From the NCBI RefSeq assembly GCF_964204865.1, contig NC_135252.1:15707383-15771382 (forward strand): 64,000 nt of DNA, written 5' to 3'. This document shows positions 34,769 to 47,732 of the stretch, in pieces (position 1 is the stretch's first letter; each line of letters opens with the position of its first letter). This stretch comes from Styela clava. Taxonomy: Eukaryota; Chordata; Ascidiacea; Stolidobranchia; Styelidae. The notes under the pieces are model-generated. The model had not been told where the DNA came from. It was given only the letters and a program-made list of their open reading frames with translations, and ran no database searches. The position numbers and the translations under genes were made by a program.

Positions 34769-35693
34769 TTGGAACTTATTCCAATAACACTAAATTTGAT
34801 TCAAATCGAATCACGAACATTTCCGCCACTCCCCACAACCCCCCTTTTCCATACAATACCATTGATTCCAACATGATTTGGTGCAGGTGATCGTCACAAG
34901 CCAGGGCAAAACTATTTTGGAACATAAAGGTGGAATCTCCCAGTTGAAATCCGTGTCGATACAGCATAACACAGCGACTGTTCTGTTGACGGTTTATCCG
35001 AAAGATGATCGATGGCCAGGAATTGTGATTTCTTACAATCAATGTAAGTATGATATGAGCATCCATTTATTTTATTGGATTCATGTAAAATAGTTCATGT
35101 ATATTTGAGTTGCACGCCCATTGCAATCTACGACATATACGCGTCGAAGCTCTTAATAAATAATAATAAATTACGAATAAGATGAAACTAGTAATCAGTC
35201 AATATATATCTAACTAACTTCAAGTCTAATGTCTAACTCTAGTACCTGCGGGTTTTCGCAGGTACCCAATTCTCAATTAAATTTTATTATCTTAATTCAG
35301 TTGATTCGACTAAATTAAAAAATAAACAAAGATAAAATTTGCGATAAGCATAATAACTTGCTGTTATAATGTCGCAAGTGTATCGAATTAAGAATGAAAA
35401 CCCTTACTTTGGCCTACCCTTGCAATTCGTTGTGATAAGGAGTTGGAAAGTCGTCACGTGCGCAAACCATAATTTATTCAGCACGATTTGATTAAGAAAA
35501 CAATGTGTTGCGTGTTTGCATTTTGTCTACAGATGATGGATATGGTTTCTTAGTTATTATATTATATGCATTTTGTCAATGTAGTTAACGGACCATTGCA
35601 CCACTCTCATTTTTCGGCCAATTTGAAGATTGTACACATTTTACAAATATATATTGTGTCAGCATAAATTGAGATATTTACCCTTCTCACGTC

Positions 35694-37240
35694 TATGGTG
35701 GCCCATCGTTGTCACGCGTAAAATTGAAAATAAAAATAAAAAACCGAAAATAAAAAAATAGTTGTGAAAAACATAAAAATAATTGAAAAAAAAAATTGAA
35801 ATTAAAAAAAAAAAATTAAAAATAAAAACGAAAAAAAAAAAAAAAAAAAATTTAAAAAAATTGAAAAAAAAAAAATTTGAAAATAATAATAAAATAAAAA
35901 TTGAATAAAAAGAAAATAAAAAGGTTGACAACGATGGTTCGCCTCGTGGCCCATCGTTGTCACGCGTTTTTATTTTTAGAAAATTTGCTTCTGCTTGGGA
36001 CCAACGTTGTCAGGCATAATCCTACGCGCACAAATGTGTTCCCTGGGTTTCCAACTCACTACTGATTTTCTTGAGCAATATTCAATATGAAAATGTTCTA
36101 TAAATTCTCCATGCTACAAGTTCAACGAGAAGTAATATATTTATAATAATGATAAGAGAATATAGAATTGAATACGAAAATTCGGAAAATTTGTTTTTAC
36201 GTGTCTCGCGACACTCGCGATGCCGGTACCGTACCGTCTTACCAAATACCGATAGTCGGTTATAGTCGCTTTGCGTCTGACCGTACCGGTAGCCATGCAA
36301 TCACTCATGAAAGAATGGGAGATACGGATAGTCTCGTAGAATATAGACTACTGAAACACTCTCTTTCCGCCTGTCTCATACCGTACAGCCGTAACGTACC
36401 GATCCAGACAAATGATAAATCGCCCGTGCTCAACCATTTATTTCAATCCATACCTCGATCCTAGTAGAATATAGTGAGTCGAGGTATGGATTGAAATAAA
36501 TGGTTGTCTGGATCGGTACGTTACGGCTGTACGGTATGGGGCAGGCGCAGAGAGTGTTTCAGTACTCTATATTCTACGAGACTATCCGTATCTCCCATTC
36601 TTTCATGATTGATTGCATGGGTACCGGTACGGTCAGACGGTACCGTACCGGCATCGCACGAGTGTCCAGTGACTCCAGACAACTGAGCAGTTAAGCAGCA
36701 TTTTTCAATTCAATTACCTTCTACACGTAAAAACAAATTTTCGTATTCAATTCTATATTCTCTTATCATTATTATAAATATATTGCTTGTGGTTGAACTT
36801 GTAGCATGGAGAATTTATAGAACATTTTCGTTTTGAATTTATTGGATATTGCTCATGAAAATCAGTAGTGAGTTAGAAACCCAGGAAACACATTTGTGCG
36901 TGTAGGATTAAGCCTGACAACGTTGGTCCCAAGCAGCATCAAATTTTCTAAAAATAAAAACGCGTGACAACGATGGGCCACGAGGCGGACCATCGTTGTC
37001 AACCTTTTTATTTTCTTTTTATCCAATTTTTTTTTTAATTTTTTTTTTTCGTTTTTTTTTTCGTTTATTTATTTTTTACTTTTGTTTTTATTTTTAATTT
37101 TTAATTTTATTTAATTTTTCTTTTCTTTTTTTTTCAATTATTTTTATGTTTTTTCACAACTATTTTTTTATTCTCGCTTTTTCATTTTATTTTTTCATTT
37201 TTTTTTTTAATTTCAAGCGTGACAACGATGGGCCACCATA
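35694..37240. mobile_element. 1.55-kb near-palindromic foldback element, unit C only
   Basis: The ends TATGGTGGCCCATCGTTGTC and GACAACGATGGGCCACCATA are exact inverted repeats, flanked by the 6-bp duplication cacgtc (35688-35693, 37241-37246). Unit D has the empty site with one cacgtc at 43544-43549. The arms fold on each other over about 750 bp with small indels and meet at a 25-bp perfect stem (36434-36458 with 36479-36503) and a loop of about 20 nt. Each arm has a purine/pyrimidine-biased A- or T-rich block. No ORF of note. Confidence 0.8.
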
Positions 37241-37845
37241 CACGTCATTTGCAATATTATATAAATTGAATATTGTTTTGTAGTCAAGCCGGATAGTCCG
37301 TTGCAACCAATTGCTACACCGAAGGATTCTGAATTTGCTTTGAATCAATCTATGAAGAATTGTGGTGATGATATTTCATCTTCTAATAGCAAAGAAGGCA
37401 TCATCACATCTCCTCAGTATCCAAAAATGTATCCAGACAACGCATATTGCATGTGGAATTTTGCCAACACAGATTCGAGTCACAAATTGCGTTTAACCAT
37501 CATTGATATGGATATAGAAATGGGATCAGGAGATCAATGCAATCACGATAAATTAGTTATCAAAAATGGGAAGAATGTGCAACAAATCTGTGGATACAAT
37601 CTACCAGATGGAATAACGACATCGGAGAAGAAGATATCGATTGCATTTTTGAGTGATGATAGTTTGGGAGCTGGTGGTTTCAAAATGCGATACCGATTTG
37701 TTCCTAAGTAACAGTTTCTCTTTATCATTTTGTCGCTTTTACAAGCTAATCAGTAACGTTATTGTTTATGTTTTATGTTTTAACCCTGCTAAAACGCTTA
37801 AACAGCTATCAGTTAGATTCTAAAGTTTTCACAAATGATCCTGGT

Positions 37846-37859
37846 AATAAATCAATAAA
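37846..37859 (+). promoter_or_regulatory. Poly(A) signals of unit C
   Basis: Two AATAAA hexamers about 135 nt after the TAA at 37711. Confidence 0.55.
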
Positions 37860-38943
37860 TTTATTCAATTCAATGTTTTTGTAGTATTACATCCAGAATA
37901 TTTGAGTGGGAGAGGAATACTTACAGCGCATGTAGAAATACATTAAAAAGTAGAAGTCGCAAGTTTGTTAAAATTAAATACTGACGGAGTGAAATCGGGG
38001 GGTTGCTTCACTTTACTATATAGCAGGTCGCGAAAAAAAATAACAAATATTCCATTGGGTGAACTGACAAAAATATATATTTATACTATTAAGAAATATT
38101 CTTACTTATTTTATCATGCGTTTGAATGCTTATGATTCGTGATTTTCCTATCGTCGTACCGCAAAAGTTTCGTATTTTGTTTCTTTTACATACACGATTT
38201 GAAACGTGACGATGGACCGATGTTTGGAATTCGTGGCTTTTGAATTTCGATGCAAATTTACTGGCTCCATCAGGCAAGCTCTTGAAAAGTTTACTTGTTC
38301 GCCCTTGGAAGTCCAGATTATTTTTTGTTTATGCTTTTTAAGACACGGAGTAAAACCGATGCACATACAAATGGATAAACGGGTATCCCAGAAAATTGAG
38401 AATATATTTACAATTCCGAATTGTGGCCAATTCGAAGACTAGTTCAAATTAGTTTTTAAACAGCATCATTTCTACTTCATTTTGCCGCCTTTATGAACTA
38501 TCAAATAAATATTTTTAAAACGTAATCAGACTAGGAATTGCAATATTTGTTTTATATTAAAACTCCCACATGAGGGCGCCGTTCAATAAACTCTAATGAT
38601 TGCACTAATGATTGAATTAATAGAGCATGGAGGGTGCAAGAAACGACGTCAATCAAACAAAATTTTTCCTATCTAAGGGAGAATCACGAAAAAAGCACGT
38701 TACATATATTTATATCGGTATTGCATATCAGTTAAATGAGAATCTTCAAAAGTTACCTAATTTTATCTTAAAATTTCAATATTTTAAAAACGTTTCGATT
38801 TCCATATAAACTTGTTTAGATGATCTGGTGCGCCTCAGGCGAGTTCTGTTTTTAAGTTGAAGCCTTTGACATGCAAGTATATATTAGCTAGATATATAGC
38901 ACTGGACTATGAGACTTAAACTGACTTGATAGCAACGCTCAGG

Positions 38944-38952
38944 TATAAAAAG
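38944..38952 (+). promoter_or_regulatory. Candidate TATA box of unit D
   Basis: TATAAAAAG exactly 400 nt before the ATG at 39344. Confidence 0.45.
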
Positions 38953-40072
38953 GGTAAACCATATCCACGAACAGCGTTCGTAATCATGTTGAGCAGCAAA
39001 AAAGGTTTTTTTTCTCGGGACAGACATCGATCAATGTTTTTTGCTAATTTACCCGATAGTTGCATTTAAATTTGATGATTGCTCTTGATTAGTGGAAGGG
39101 GGTGTTGAGTGAGTAACCCTTAGAGTGAGTACTTTGAGCAATCTAGAACGTTATTGGCCTTAAGAAACTTCAATATTGGACGAATACTGTTGTATATCTT
39201 CCGATATTTTCGGAACATATTTATAAGTGAATTTTGTCAGAACCGCGCTTTTTATTATATTCTATGACCAGACGTAAAGTAATTTCTATTTATGTAATTT
39301 TGAACCATTATTGTAATAGGTGAGTTGTATTTATATAAACGTTATGACTTGGACTGAAGTTCAAGCAAAGGTTGTTGTGCTGTTATCTCTATATTCTGTA
39401 TGTTTTGCAAATTCTCTGTCACGGAGACAGTCTTTCGTCATTGCAGAAAGTGACGAATTAGCGGTAAGGTTTTTCTTTTACTATTCAATGGCATTTTGAA
39501 ATTTTTTTATTATACCAGCAACGCTATATGTTGTCATCAAAAATTATATATATTTATTTTTATTACTCATTCCAGAGAGAGAAAAGACATGCATCGTCTT
39601 ATCATGGACCAGATGTGCCCCATCACAGTATGCACGTCACGAGTGTCGTCCAGTCAAGATTTGCGAGAGTAACGTTTGTGAATAAAATAGCGAACACTGA
39701 ACGCTCAGCGAAAGAAGTTGTTTTTTCAGTAAGGCTTCCGGAAGCAGCCTTCATCACAGAATTCGACATGTAATTTTTTTTACAATATCACGGAGTTTTA
39801 TAACTTAGTGTTACTTAATGTTTTCACACATTTTTCTTCTTTGTTAACCTCACACAGGATTGTTGGCGGTGTGAAATTTGTCGGGAAAGTACGAGAGAAG
39901 AAAGAGGCAAAAGAGCAGTACGATTGCGCCGTCGAAAAGGTGAGATGTTTTCTATACTCTATTTGGGGATGGGAAACCTGAATCACTCTCGTGTTTTATT
40001 ATTGAACATCGTCTACTCTATTAGTTAGAACTCATTTAATACCTGCGCCTCTTTCCAAAGACTCACACAAAC

Positions 40073-40599
40073 GTAGGCCGCGAGCCGAGGCCCTGAAAAA
40101 CGCCTAGAAAGTGAGTTTCGTAGCGCACATCAGGTAACTAACTAAAAATGATTTTAAAATGTTCCCTACAAATTTAGTAACAAATATTGCCTTCCCACTT
40201 CCAAAAGTTGCACGTTTTACGGAAAAGACGCTTTTACTACTAGAAATATGTGCTACGATCAATGTTCCCTCTAATTTTTTGTAGTATGTGTGCGCAGAAA
40301 TTTTGGTGTGTGCGCACTTTTTTGGAAATGACTAATATTTGTGCAAAAACCAATGAAGAAATTTTGGCGTTCTAACCGCGTAATGAGTGGGCCAACAACA
40401 AACTTTCTCAACCTGCCAACCAAGAACATTATTACATTACATCGAAATACGTCTGTGCGCAGTAAATCTATGCGTGTGCGCAGCCTCTGAAAGCTGTGTG
40501 CGCGCGCACACTTTAGAGGGAACACTGGCTACGATCTGTCCTATATTCTCTACATTTCCGGCAATGAACAGTGACTTCTGCATGACGTAACAATTGCAT
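40073..40599 (+). mobile_element. Left end of the intron-3 element, truncated (unit D)
   Basis: Same truncated TIR as in C, breaking off after caattgcat, so the deletion was present before C and D separated. Confidence 0.6.
40260..40527 (+). mobile_element. hAT-type element (unit D), 268 bp
   Basis: Ends CAATGTTCCCTC and GAGGGAACACTG, with perfect duplication gctacgat at 40252-40259 and 40528-40535. Confidence 0.8.
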
Positions 40600-42159
40600 A
40601 TATAGATTCAAAGAAAAAAAGGATTTGATAATAGTTTCATTTATATATTTTGCATCAAATGACATGAGTATCCCCCTATAGCTTTTAAACTTCAGCTATC
40701 AGGTGAAACATTTGTTAGTATAGAAACAAAAGCAGTATGTATGTGACTATTTGACATATTCCGTAGCTAAAAGATTAAATGAAGATGAATGGTTTCTGCT
40801 ACATATCCAATACTAGTTGGCATTCTATTAATTATTCGTCTGCTCAATCATTACAGCCAAAATTTTCAAGTAGGTTTATTTTGAATAAGCTACTAACGCT
40901 ACTTTCCCCAACCAACGCCTCATATATATTGTAAAATGTATTGTTTCCATAGAACATTAATTTTAACAATTAGCCTTACGAGCGAAATATTTGCTGCGAA
41001 CATGTAGCGTCGATGTATGCATATCAAGTTTTATTGCAATTTTCCTAATTTTTTTTCTTCTTGGCATGTGTTCGACCTTCGCGCCCGTCATCAGGTGCTA
41101 CTTCCCGAGGACCAAGTAAAATTAATGAGTTTTTAATATATCAATCGAATTGATTATCTTGCTTTATTTGTTTATGACATGTACTTGTATACCTATACCA
41201 ACCTGTCCACATATTGTTCTGTGAAACAAGAGCGTAATTATGGATTTAAAATTGATAATAAACTTAACAACCCAAGACATTAAAAAATGATAGGCATTTT
41301 TCCTAGTAAAAATGATCAAAGCACGCACTCATCCCTGAGCCACCACAAATAATATTACTTTTGTGATTAGGCGTGAAAATCAAGAAATCGTTGTAAGATT
41401 CATTGTAAAAATTGAGGCTGCTAAAAATTTGTGCTGTCTCGATTATAATTTTTTCAACCAATGTTTAAGCTAATATATCTGATATCACTTGATTGCCTAT
41501 TAAACCTATTTCTCCCTACGTTACATTTTATCATCGTTTGCAGACATAAAAATCTGGGATAAATGTAGTGGAAAACTCGACGACGAAAGCGGCACAATAC
41601 AACTCCCGCATGAGATTAGAAAGAATCCATACCAATGTGAATGGAAGATTGAACTGACAGAAAATAGTTGGATGGACATAAAAGCGGAGACTCTTAACAC
41701 TACTCAAAACAAAGTGAGTAAATTATGTGAACACCTCTACTATCTCATTCGATTACTTGCCAGATCTCGGAAATTGCTCATAATCGGATGACGAATTTAT
41801 GTTCGAATGAAAAACAAATCCGATAAGGCGATTTAATCATATTTCAGAACACAATCTTCTTCATAGCCTTGGTCGGGCAAGAGAAAAGATATACTTAACC
41901 AACTTATCGTTCAAGAAATATGGACTTGGGTGACGGAGAATACCGTAATCGAACCACGAGCGTCGAACAAACATACGGCGGCCGTATGTCAGTAATCCTC
42001 TCGCGCAAAGAGGTTTTTAAACGCTTCACACAAAGCTGCAATCTTTGCAATCGAATCTTAGATCAGTACAGTCATTAGCCGGAATATTATATACTTTTTC
42101 GCCGCGGTGTTTCATGAGCCACTCTTTACCAAACATAATTGAAACAAAAAAAAAATTGG

Positions 42160-42630
42160 CGATACACTTAATAGTTAACATTCTATCCGTACTGGCAAAT
42201 CCGTTCACAAATTTCAGTTATGCATCCTATAAAATACAAATTTGTCTCGGTGCCATATACGTTAACTGTACACTCGCCCGCAGCCAGTGCTTCAGCTGAG
42301 CAGTTGCCGTGGTTACCTTGGTGGTGCTTGGAGTCTATTTTTATATTAACGAGAGACTGTGGATTTCCCAAAAATCCGCTGGATACTTGAACGTTTCCAA
42401 TATTCAATTTTATTTAGTGTGATTATTTTGCTTTTTCATTCATATTCATTTTAAGCTTTCTATTTCATGTTATTTCTTCATGCTGTGTTAGACCCCATCT
42501 AGGGTGTCGCTGCTCGATAACCAATACTGGTTTTTCAGCGTTTCCCTCCACCCTGAAATGCTATTCTTCTTTTATTTTATTCTGTATATGTACCTTGCGG
42601 TGAAAAAATAAATTACTGATACTGATACGA
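42160..42630 (+). mobile_element. Candidate 3' retrotransposon fragment (unit D)
   Basis: Same insertion as 34296-34768, with a handful of substitutions. Confidence 0.4.
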
Positions 42631-44146
42631 TTGGAACTCATTCCAATAACACTAAATTTGATTCAAATCGAATCACGAACGTTTCCGCCACTCCCCACAA
42701 CCCCCCTTTTCCATACAATACCATTGATTCCAACATGATTTGGTGCAGGTGATCGTCACAAGCCAGGGCAAAACTATTTTGGAACATAATAGTGGAATCT
42801 CCCAGTTGAAATCCGTGTCGATACAGCATAACACAGCGACTGTTCTGTTGACGGTTTATCCGAAAGATGATCGATGGCCAGGAATTGTGATTTCTTACAA
42901 TCAATGTAAGTATGATATGAGCATCCATTTATTTTATTGGATTCATGTAAAATAGTTCATGTATATTTGAGTTGCACGCCCATTGCAATCTACGACATAT
43001 ACGCGTCGAAGCTCTTAATAAATAATAATAAATTACGAATAAGATGAAACTAGTAATCAGTCAATATATATCTAACTAACTTCAAGTCTAATGTCTAACT
43101 CTAGTACCTGCGGGTTTTCGCAGGTACCCAATTCTCAATTAAAAATTAATTCAGTTGATTCGACTAAATTAAAAAATAAACAAAGATAAAATTTGCGATA
43201 AGCATAATAACTTACTGTTATAATGTCGCAAGTGTATCGAATTAAGAATGAAAACCCTTACTTTGGCCTACCCTTGCAATTCGTTGTGATAAGGAGTTGG
43301 AAAGTCGTCACGTGCGCAAACCATAATTTATTCAGCACGATTTGATTAAGAAAACAATGTGTTGCGTGTTTGCATTTTGTCTACAGATGATGGATATGGT
43401 TTCTTAGTTATTATATTATATGCATTTTGTCAATGTAGTTAACGGACCATTGCACCACTCTCATTTTTCGGCCAATTTGAAGATTGTACACATTTTACAA
43501 ATATATATTGTGTCAGCATAAATTGAGATATTTACCCTTCTCACGTCATTTGCAATATTATATAAATTGAATATTGTTTTGTAGTCAAGCCGGATAGTCC
43601 GTTGCAACCAATTGCTACACCGAAGGATTCTGAATTTGCTTTGAATCAATCTATGAAGAATTGTGGTGATGATATTTCATCTTCTAATAGCAAAGAAGGC
43701 ATCATCACATCTCCTCAGTATCCAAAAATGTATCCAGACAACGCATATTGCATGTGGAATTTTGCCAACACAGATTCGAGTCACAAATTGCGTTTAACCA
43801 TCATTGATATGGATATAGAAATGGGATCAGGAGATCAATGCAATCACGATAAATTAGTTATCAAAAATGGGAAGAATGTGCAACAAATCTGTGGATACAA
43901 TCTACCAGATGGAATAACGACATCGGAGAAGAAGATATCGATTGCATTTTTAAGTGATGATAGTTTGGGAGCTGGTGGTTTCAAAATGCGATACCGATTT
44001 GTTCCTAAGTAACAGTTTCTCTTTATCATTTTGTCGCTTTTACAAGCTAATCAGTAACGTTATTGTTTATGTTTTATGTTTTAACCCTGCTAAAACGCTT
44101 AAACAGCTATCAGTTAGATTCTAAAGTTTTCACAAATGATCCTGGT

Positions 44147-44152
44147 AATAAA
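44147..44152 (+). promoter_or_regulatory. Poly(A) signal of unit D
   Basis: AATAAA 135 nt after the TAA at 44012, with a second AATAAA close behind. Confidence 0.55.
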
Positions 44153-44994
44153 TCAATAAATTTATTCAATTCAATGTTTTTGTAGTATTACATCCAGAAT
44201 ATTTGAGTGGGAGAGGAATACTTACAGCGCATGTAGAAATACATTAAAAAGTAGAAGTCGCAAGTTTGTTAAAATTAAATACTGACGGAGTGAAATCGGG
44301 GGGTTGCTTCACTTTACTATATAGCAGGTCGCGAAAAAAAATAACAAATATTGCACTGAGTGAACTGACGAAAATGTATATTTATACTATAAAAAATTAT
44401 TTTAATCATTCCATCATGCGTTTGAATTCTCATAAATTGTGATTTTCCTATCGTCGTACCGCAAAAGTTTCGTATTTTGTTTCTTTTACATACACGATTT
44501 GAAACGTGACGATGAACCGATGTTTGGAATTCGTGGCTTTTGAATTTCGATGCAAATTTACTGGCTCCATCAGGCAAGCTCTTGAAAAATTTACTTGTTC
44601 ATCCTTGGAAGTCCAGATTATTTTTTGTTTATGCTTTTTAAGACGCGGAATAAAACCGATGCACATACAAATGGATAAACGGGAATCCCAGAAAATTGAG
44701 AATATATTTACAATTCCGAATTGTGGCCAATTCGAAGACTAGTTCAAATTAGTTTTTAAACAGCATCATTTCTACTTCATTTTGCCGCATTTATGAACTA
44801 TCAAATAAATATTTTTAAAACGTAATCAGACTAGGAATTGCAATATTTGTTTTATATTAAAACTCCCACATGGGAGCGCCGTTCAATAAACTCACGATTG
44901 AATTGATAAAGCATGGAGCGTGCAAGAAACGACGGCAAGAAACGACGTAAATCAGACAAAATTTTTCCTATCTAAGGGAGAATCACGAAAAAAG

Positions 44995-45392
44995 CACGTT
45001 ACATATATTTATATTGATATTGCATATCAGTTAAATGAGAATCTTTAAAAGTTACCTAATTTTTTATCTTAAAATTTCAATATTTTGACAACGTTACGAT
45101 TTCGATATAAACTTGTTTAGATGATCTGGTGCGCCTCGGGCGAGTTCTGTTTTTAAGTTGAATCCTTTGACATGCGAGTATATATTAGCTAGATCACGTT
45201 ACATATATTTATATTGATATTGCATATCAGTTAAATGAGAATCTTTAAAAGTTACCTAATTTTATCTTAAAATTTCAATATTTTAAAAACGTTACGATTT
45301 CGATATAAACTTCTTTAGATGATCTGGTGCGCCTCGGGCGAGTTCTGTTTTTAAGTTGAAGCCTTTGACATGCGAGTATATATTAGCTAGAT
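44995..45392 (+). repeat. 200-bp tandem duplication upstream of unit E
   Basis: Copies 44995-45194 and 45195-45392 both run from cacgttacatat to gctagat. The other spacers have one copy. It ends about 50 nt before the TATA box of E. Confidence 0.85.
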
Positions 45393-45442
45393 CTATAGCA
45401 CTGGACTATGAGACCTAAACTGGCTTGATAGCAACGCTCAGG

Positions 45443-45451
45443 TATAAAAAG
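45443..45451 (+). promoter_or_regulatory. Candidate TATA box of unit E
   Basis: TATAAAAAG exactly 400 nt before the ATG at 45843. Confidence 0.45.
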
Positions 45452-46751
45452 GGTAAAACATATCCACGAACGGCGTTCGTAATCATGTTGAGCAGCAAAA
45501 AAGGTTTTTTTTTTCGGGACAGACATCGATCAATGTTTTTTGCTAATTTACCCTATAGTTCCATTTAAATTTGATGATTGCTCTTGATTAGTGGAAAGTG
45601 GTGTTGAGTGAGTAACTCTTTGAGTGAGTACTTTGAGTAATCTGGAACGTTATTGGTCCTAAGAAACTTCAATATTGGACGAATACTGTTGTATATCTTC
45701 CGATATTTTCGGAACATATTTATAAGTGAATTTTGTCAGAACCGCGCTTTTTATTATATTTTGTGACTCGACGTAAAATAATTTCTGTTTATGTATTTTT
45801 GAACCGTTATTGTAATAGGTGAGTTGTATTTATATAAACGTTATGACTTGGACTGAAGTCCAAGCAAAGGCTGTTGTGCTGCTATCTCTATATTCTGTAT
45901 GTTTTGCAAATTCTCTGTCACGGGGACAGTCTCTCGTCATTGCAGAAAGTGATGAATTAGCGGTAAGGTTTTTCTTTTACTATTCAATGGCATTTTGAAA
46001 TTTTTTTTATTATACCAGCAACGCTATATGTTGTCATCAAAAATTATATATATTTATTTTTATTCCTGATTCCAGAGAGAGAAAAGACATGCATCGTCTT
46101 ATCATGGACCAGATGAGCCCCATCACAGTTTGCACGTCACGAGTGTCGTCCAGTCAAGATTTGCGAGAGTAACGTTTGTGAATAAAATAGCGAACACTGA
46201 ACGCTCAGCGAAAGCAGTTGTTTTTTCAGTAAGGCTTCCAGAAGCAGCCTTTATCACAGAATTCGACATGTAATTTTTACAATATCACGGAGTTTTATAA
46301 CTTAGTGTTACTTAATGTTTTCACACTTTTTTCTTCTTTGTTAACCTCACACAGGATTGTTGGCGGTGTGAAATTTGTCGGGAAAATACGAGAGAAGAAA
46401 GAGGCAAAAGGGCAGTATGATCGCGCCGTCGAAAAGGTGAGATGTTTCCTATACTCTATTTGGGGATGGGAAACCTGAATCACTCTCGTGTTTTATTATT
46501 GAACATCGTCTACTCTATTAGTTAGAACTCTTTTAATACCTGCGCCTCTTTCCAAAGACTCACACGAACGTAGGCCGCGAGCCGACGCCCTGAAAAACGC
46601 CTAGAAAGTGAGTTTCGTAGCGCACATCAGGTAACTAACTAAAAATGATTTTAAAATGTTCCCTAAAAATTTAGTAACAAATATTGCCTTGTTCCCACTT
46701 CCAAAAGTTGCACGTTTTACGGAAAAGACGCTTTTACTACTAGAAATATGT

Positions 46752-46765
46752 GCTACGAATACGAT
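46752..46765 (+). other. hAT excision footprint in unit E
   Basis: GCTACGAATACGAT stands where B, C, D and F have a hAT element between two 8-bp duplications. It keeps most of both duplications (GCTACGA and TACGAT) with an A at the join, as expected when a hAT element leaves through hairpin flanks. The uninserted ancestral site should have only one GCTACGAT. Confidence 0.7.
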
Positions 46766-47732
46766 CTGTCCTATATTCTCTACATTTCCGGCAATGAACA
46801 GTGACTTCTGCATGACGTAACAATTGCATCGAATCAGCTGTTAGCGAGCGGATGAATCTTAGTTATTACTGCTCGATCTTGCGTTGAGTGGGGCAGCCTT
46901 TCCATAGCCCTGTTTAGTTATTATTAGTTAAGTTATGTTTAGACGTTGTTAAAAAGTACAAGTAAGTTACTAAACCCTTGTACATCCTTACCACGGATAT
47001 GGGCATGAGACGAGGCCTTGAAAAACTCCTAGAAAATGAGTTTCGTAGCGCACATCTGGTAACTAAATCAATTCTTTAGTTTTGTATGAGAATGAACATA
47101 CTGAACGCATTACAGCTTTTCCACAATCCTGATGCGAAATTGGATATAAGGTTCACGGGAATTCAATAACCATAGGTTTACAACAACGCAGCATAAGAAC
47201 TATGCAATTAAAGAGCCCTACAGCACACTAACACAATGTATTTCTGTAACGTCTTGCCTGACTAAAATCAGACTTCCTCAGTCAATCATAATTTATTAGG
47301 TAGATTACGAAAAATATGGCATACATGTAACCAACAACAAAAAATATTTTAATTGTGTGACAGGATTTGCGAAGGACCTCGAAAGGTCTTCAAGCAGGGG
47401 CACCAACAACGCTGATTCAGATTAGCGAATGAATTTTATGTAATAACCACAAGCAGTTTACAACAAGAACAGCATAAGAAGTTGCATTCATTTTATAGAA
47501 GCTATCAAACGTATTTATTTTTAAGCAATGAAGTCACAAATTAAAATCGTGAGCACAAAAAACACAAATAAATCAGTTATTTTTCACTTAGAAATTTACA
47601 GGAAAAGTCAAGAAAATTAAATGAATGTTCAATATGTACATAACATAGTGAACAAAAGTATTACAATTAGTCTTTTTTTAGTTTATGTGGTTATGTATTT
47701 GAACAAAGGGAATATTATTTCTAGAAACAGGA

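Larger units (their letters stand above)
31508..37711 (+). pseudogene. Unit C: ITIH-like copy without the vWA domain
   Basis: Exons 31508-31627, 31736-31929 and 32019-32100 encode the signal peptide and the first part of VIT; then only the CUB exons remain: 33682-33851, 34887-35043, 37284-37711. Everything equivalent to exons 4-12 is missing. Exon 3 ends in phase 0 but the CUB exon needs phase 1, so a direct join reads ACA TAA and stops. The 48-nt linker exon that lies between (33213-33260) has lost its acceptor (gcatg instead of gcagg). Reading through exon 3 also stops, at about 32184. A truncated secreted VIT fragment, or CUB exons used from another promoter, cannot be excluded. The CUB exons themselves are undamaged, so the loss may be recent. 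Confidence 0.65.
39344..44012 (+). pseudogene. Unit D: ITIH-like copy without the vWA domain
   Basis: Close sister of unit C without the palindrome. Exons 39344-39463, 39576-39769, 39858-39939, then 41544-41713, 42749-42905 and 43585-44012. It has the same deletion of exons 4-12, the same phase 0 to phase 1 clash at the CUB exon (immediate TAA), and the same dead acceptor on the 48-nt linker exon (about 41068-41115). Exon 3 keeps the usual gtgag donor and has Arg to Cys in AKEQYDCAVEK. The CUB2 exon is identical in predicted protein to that of C (136 residues). Whether any spliced product is made is unknown. Confidence 0.65.

Noticed and set aside
35659-35931. Phe/Ile-rich minus-strand frame in the palindrome
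   Set aside because: Translation of an A-rich low-complexity block.
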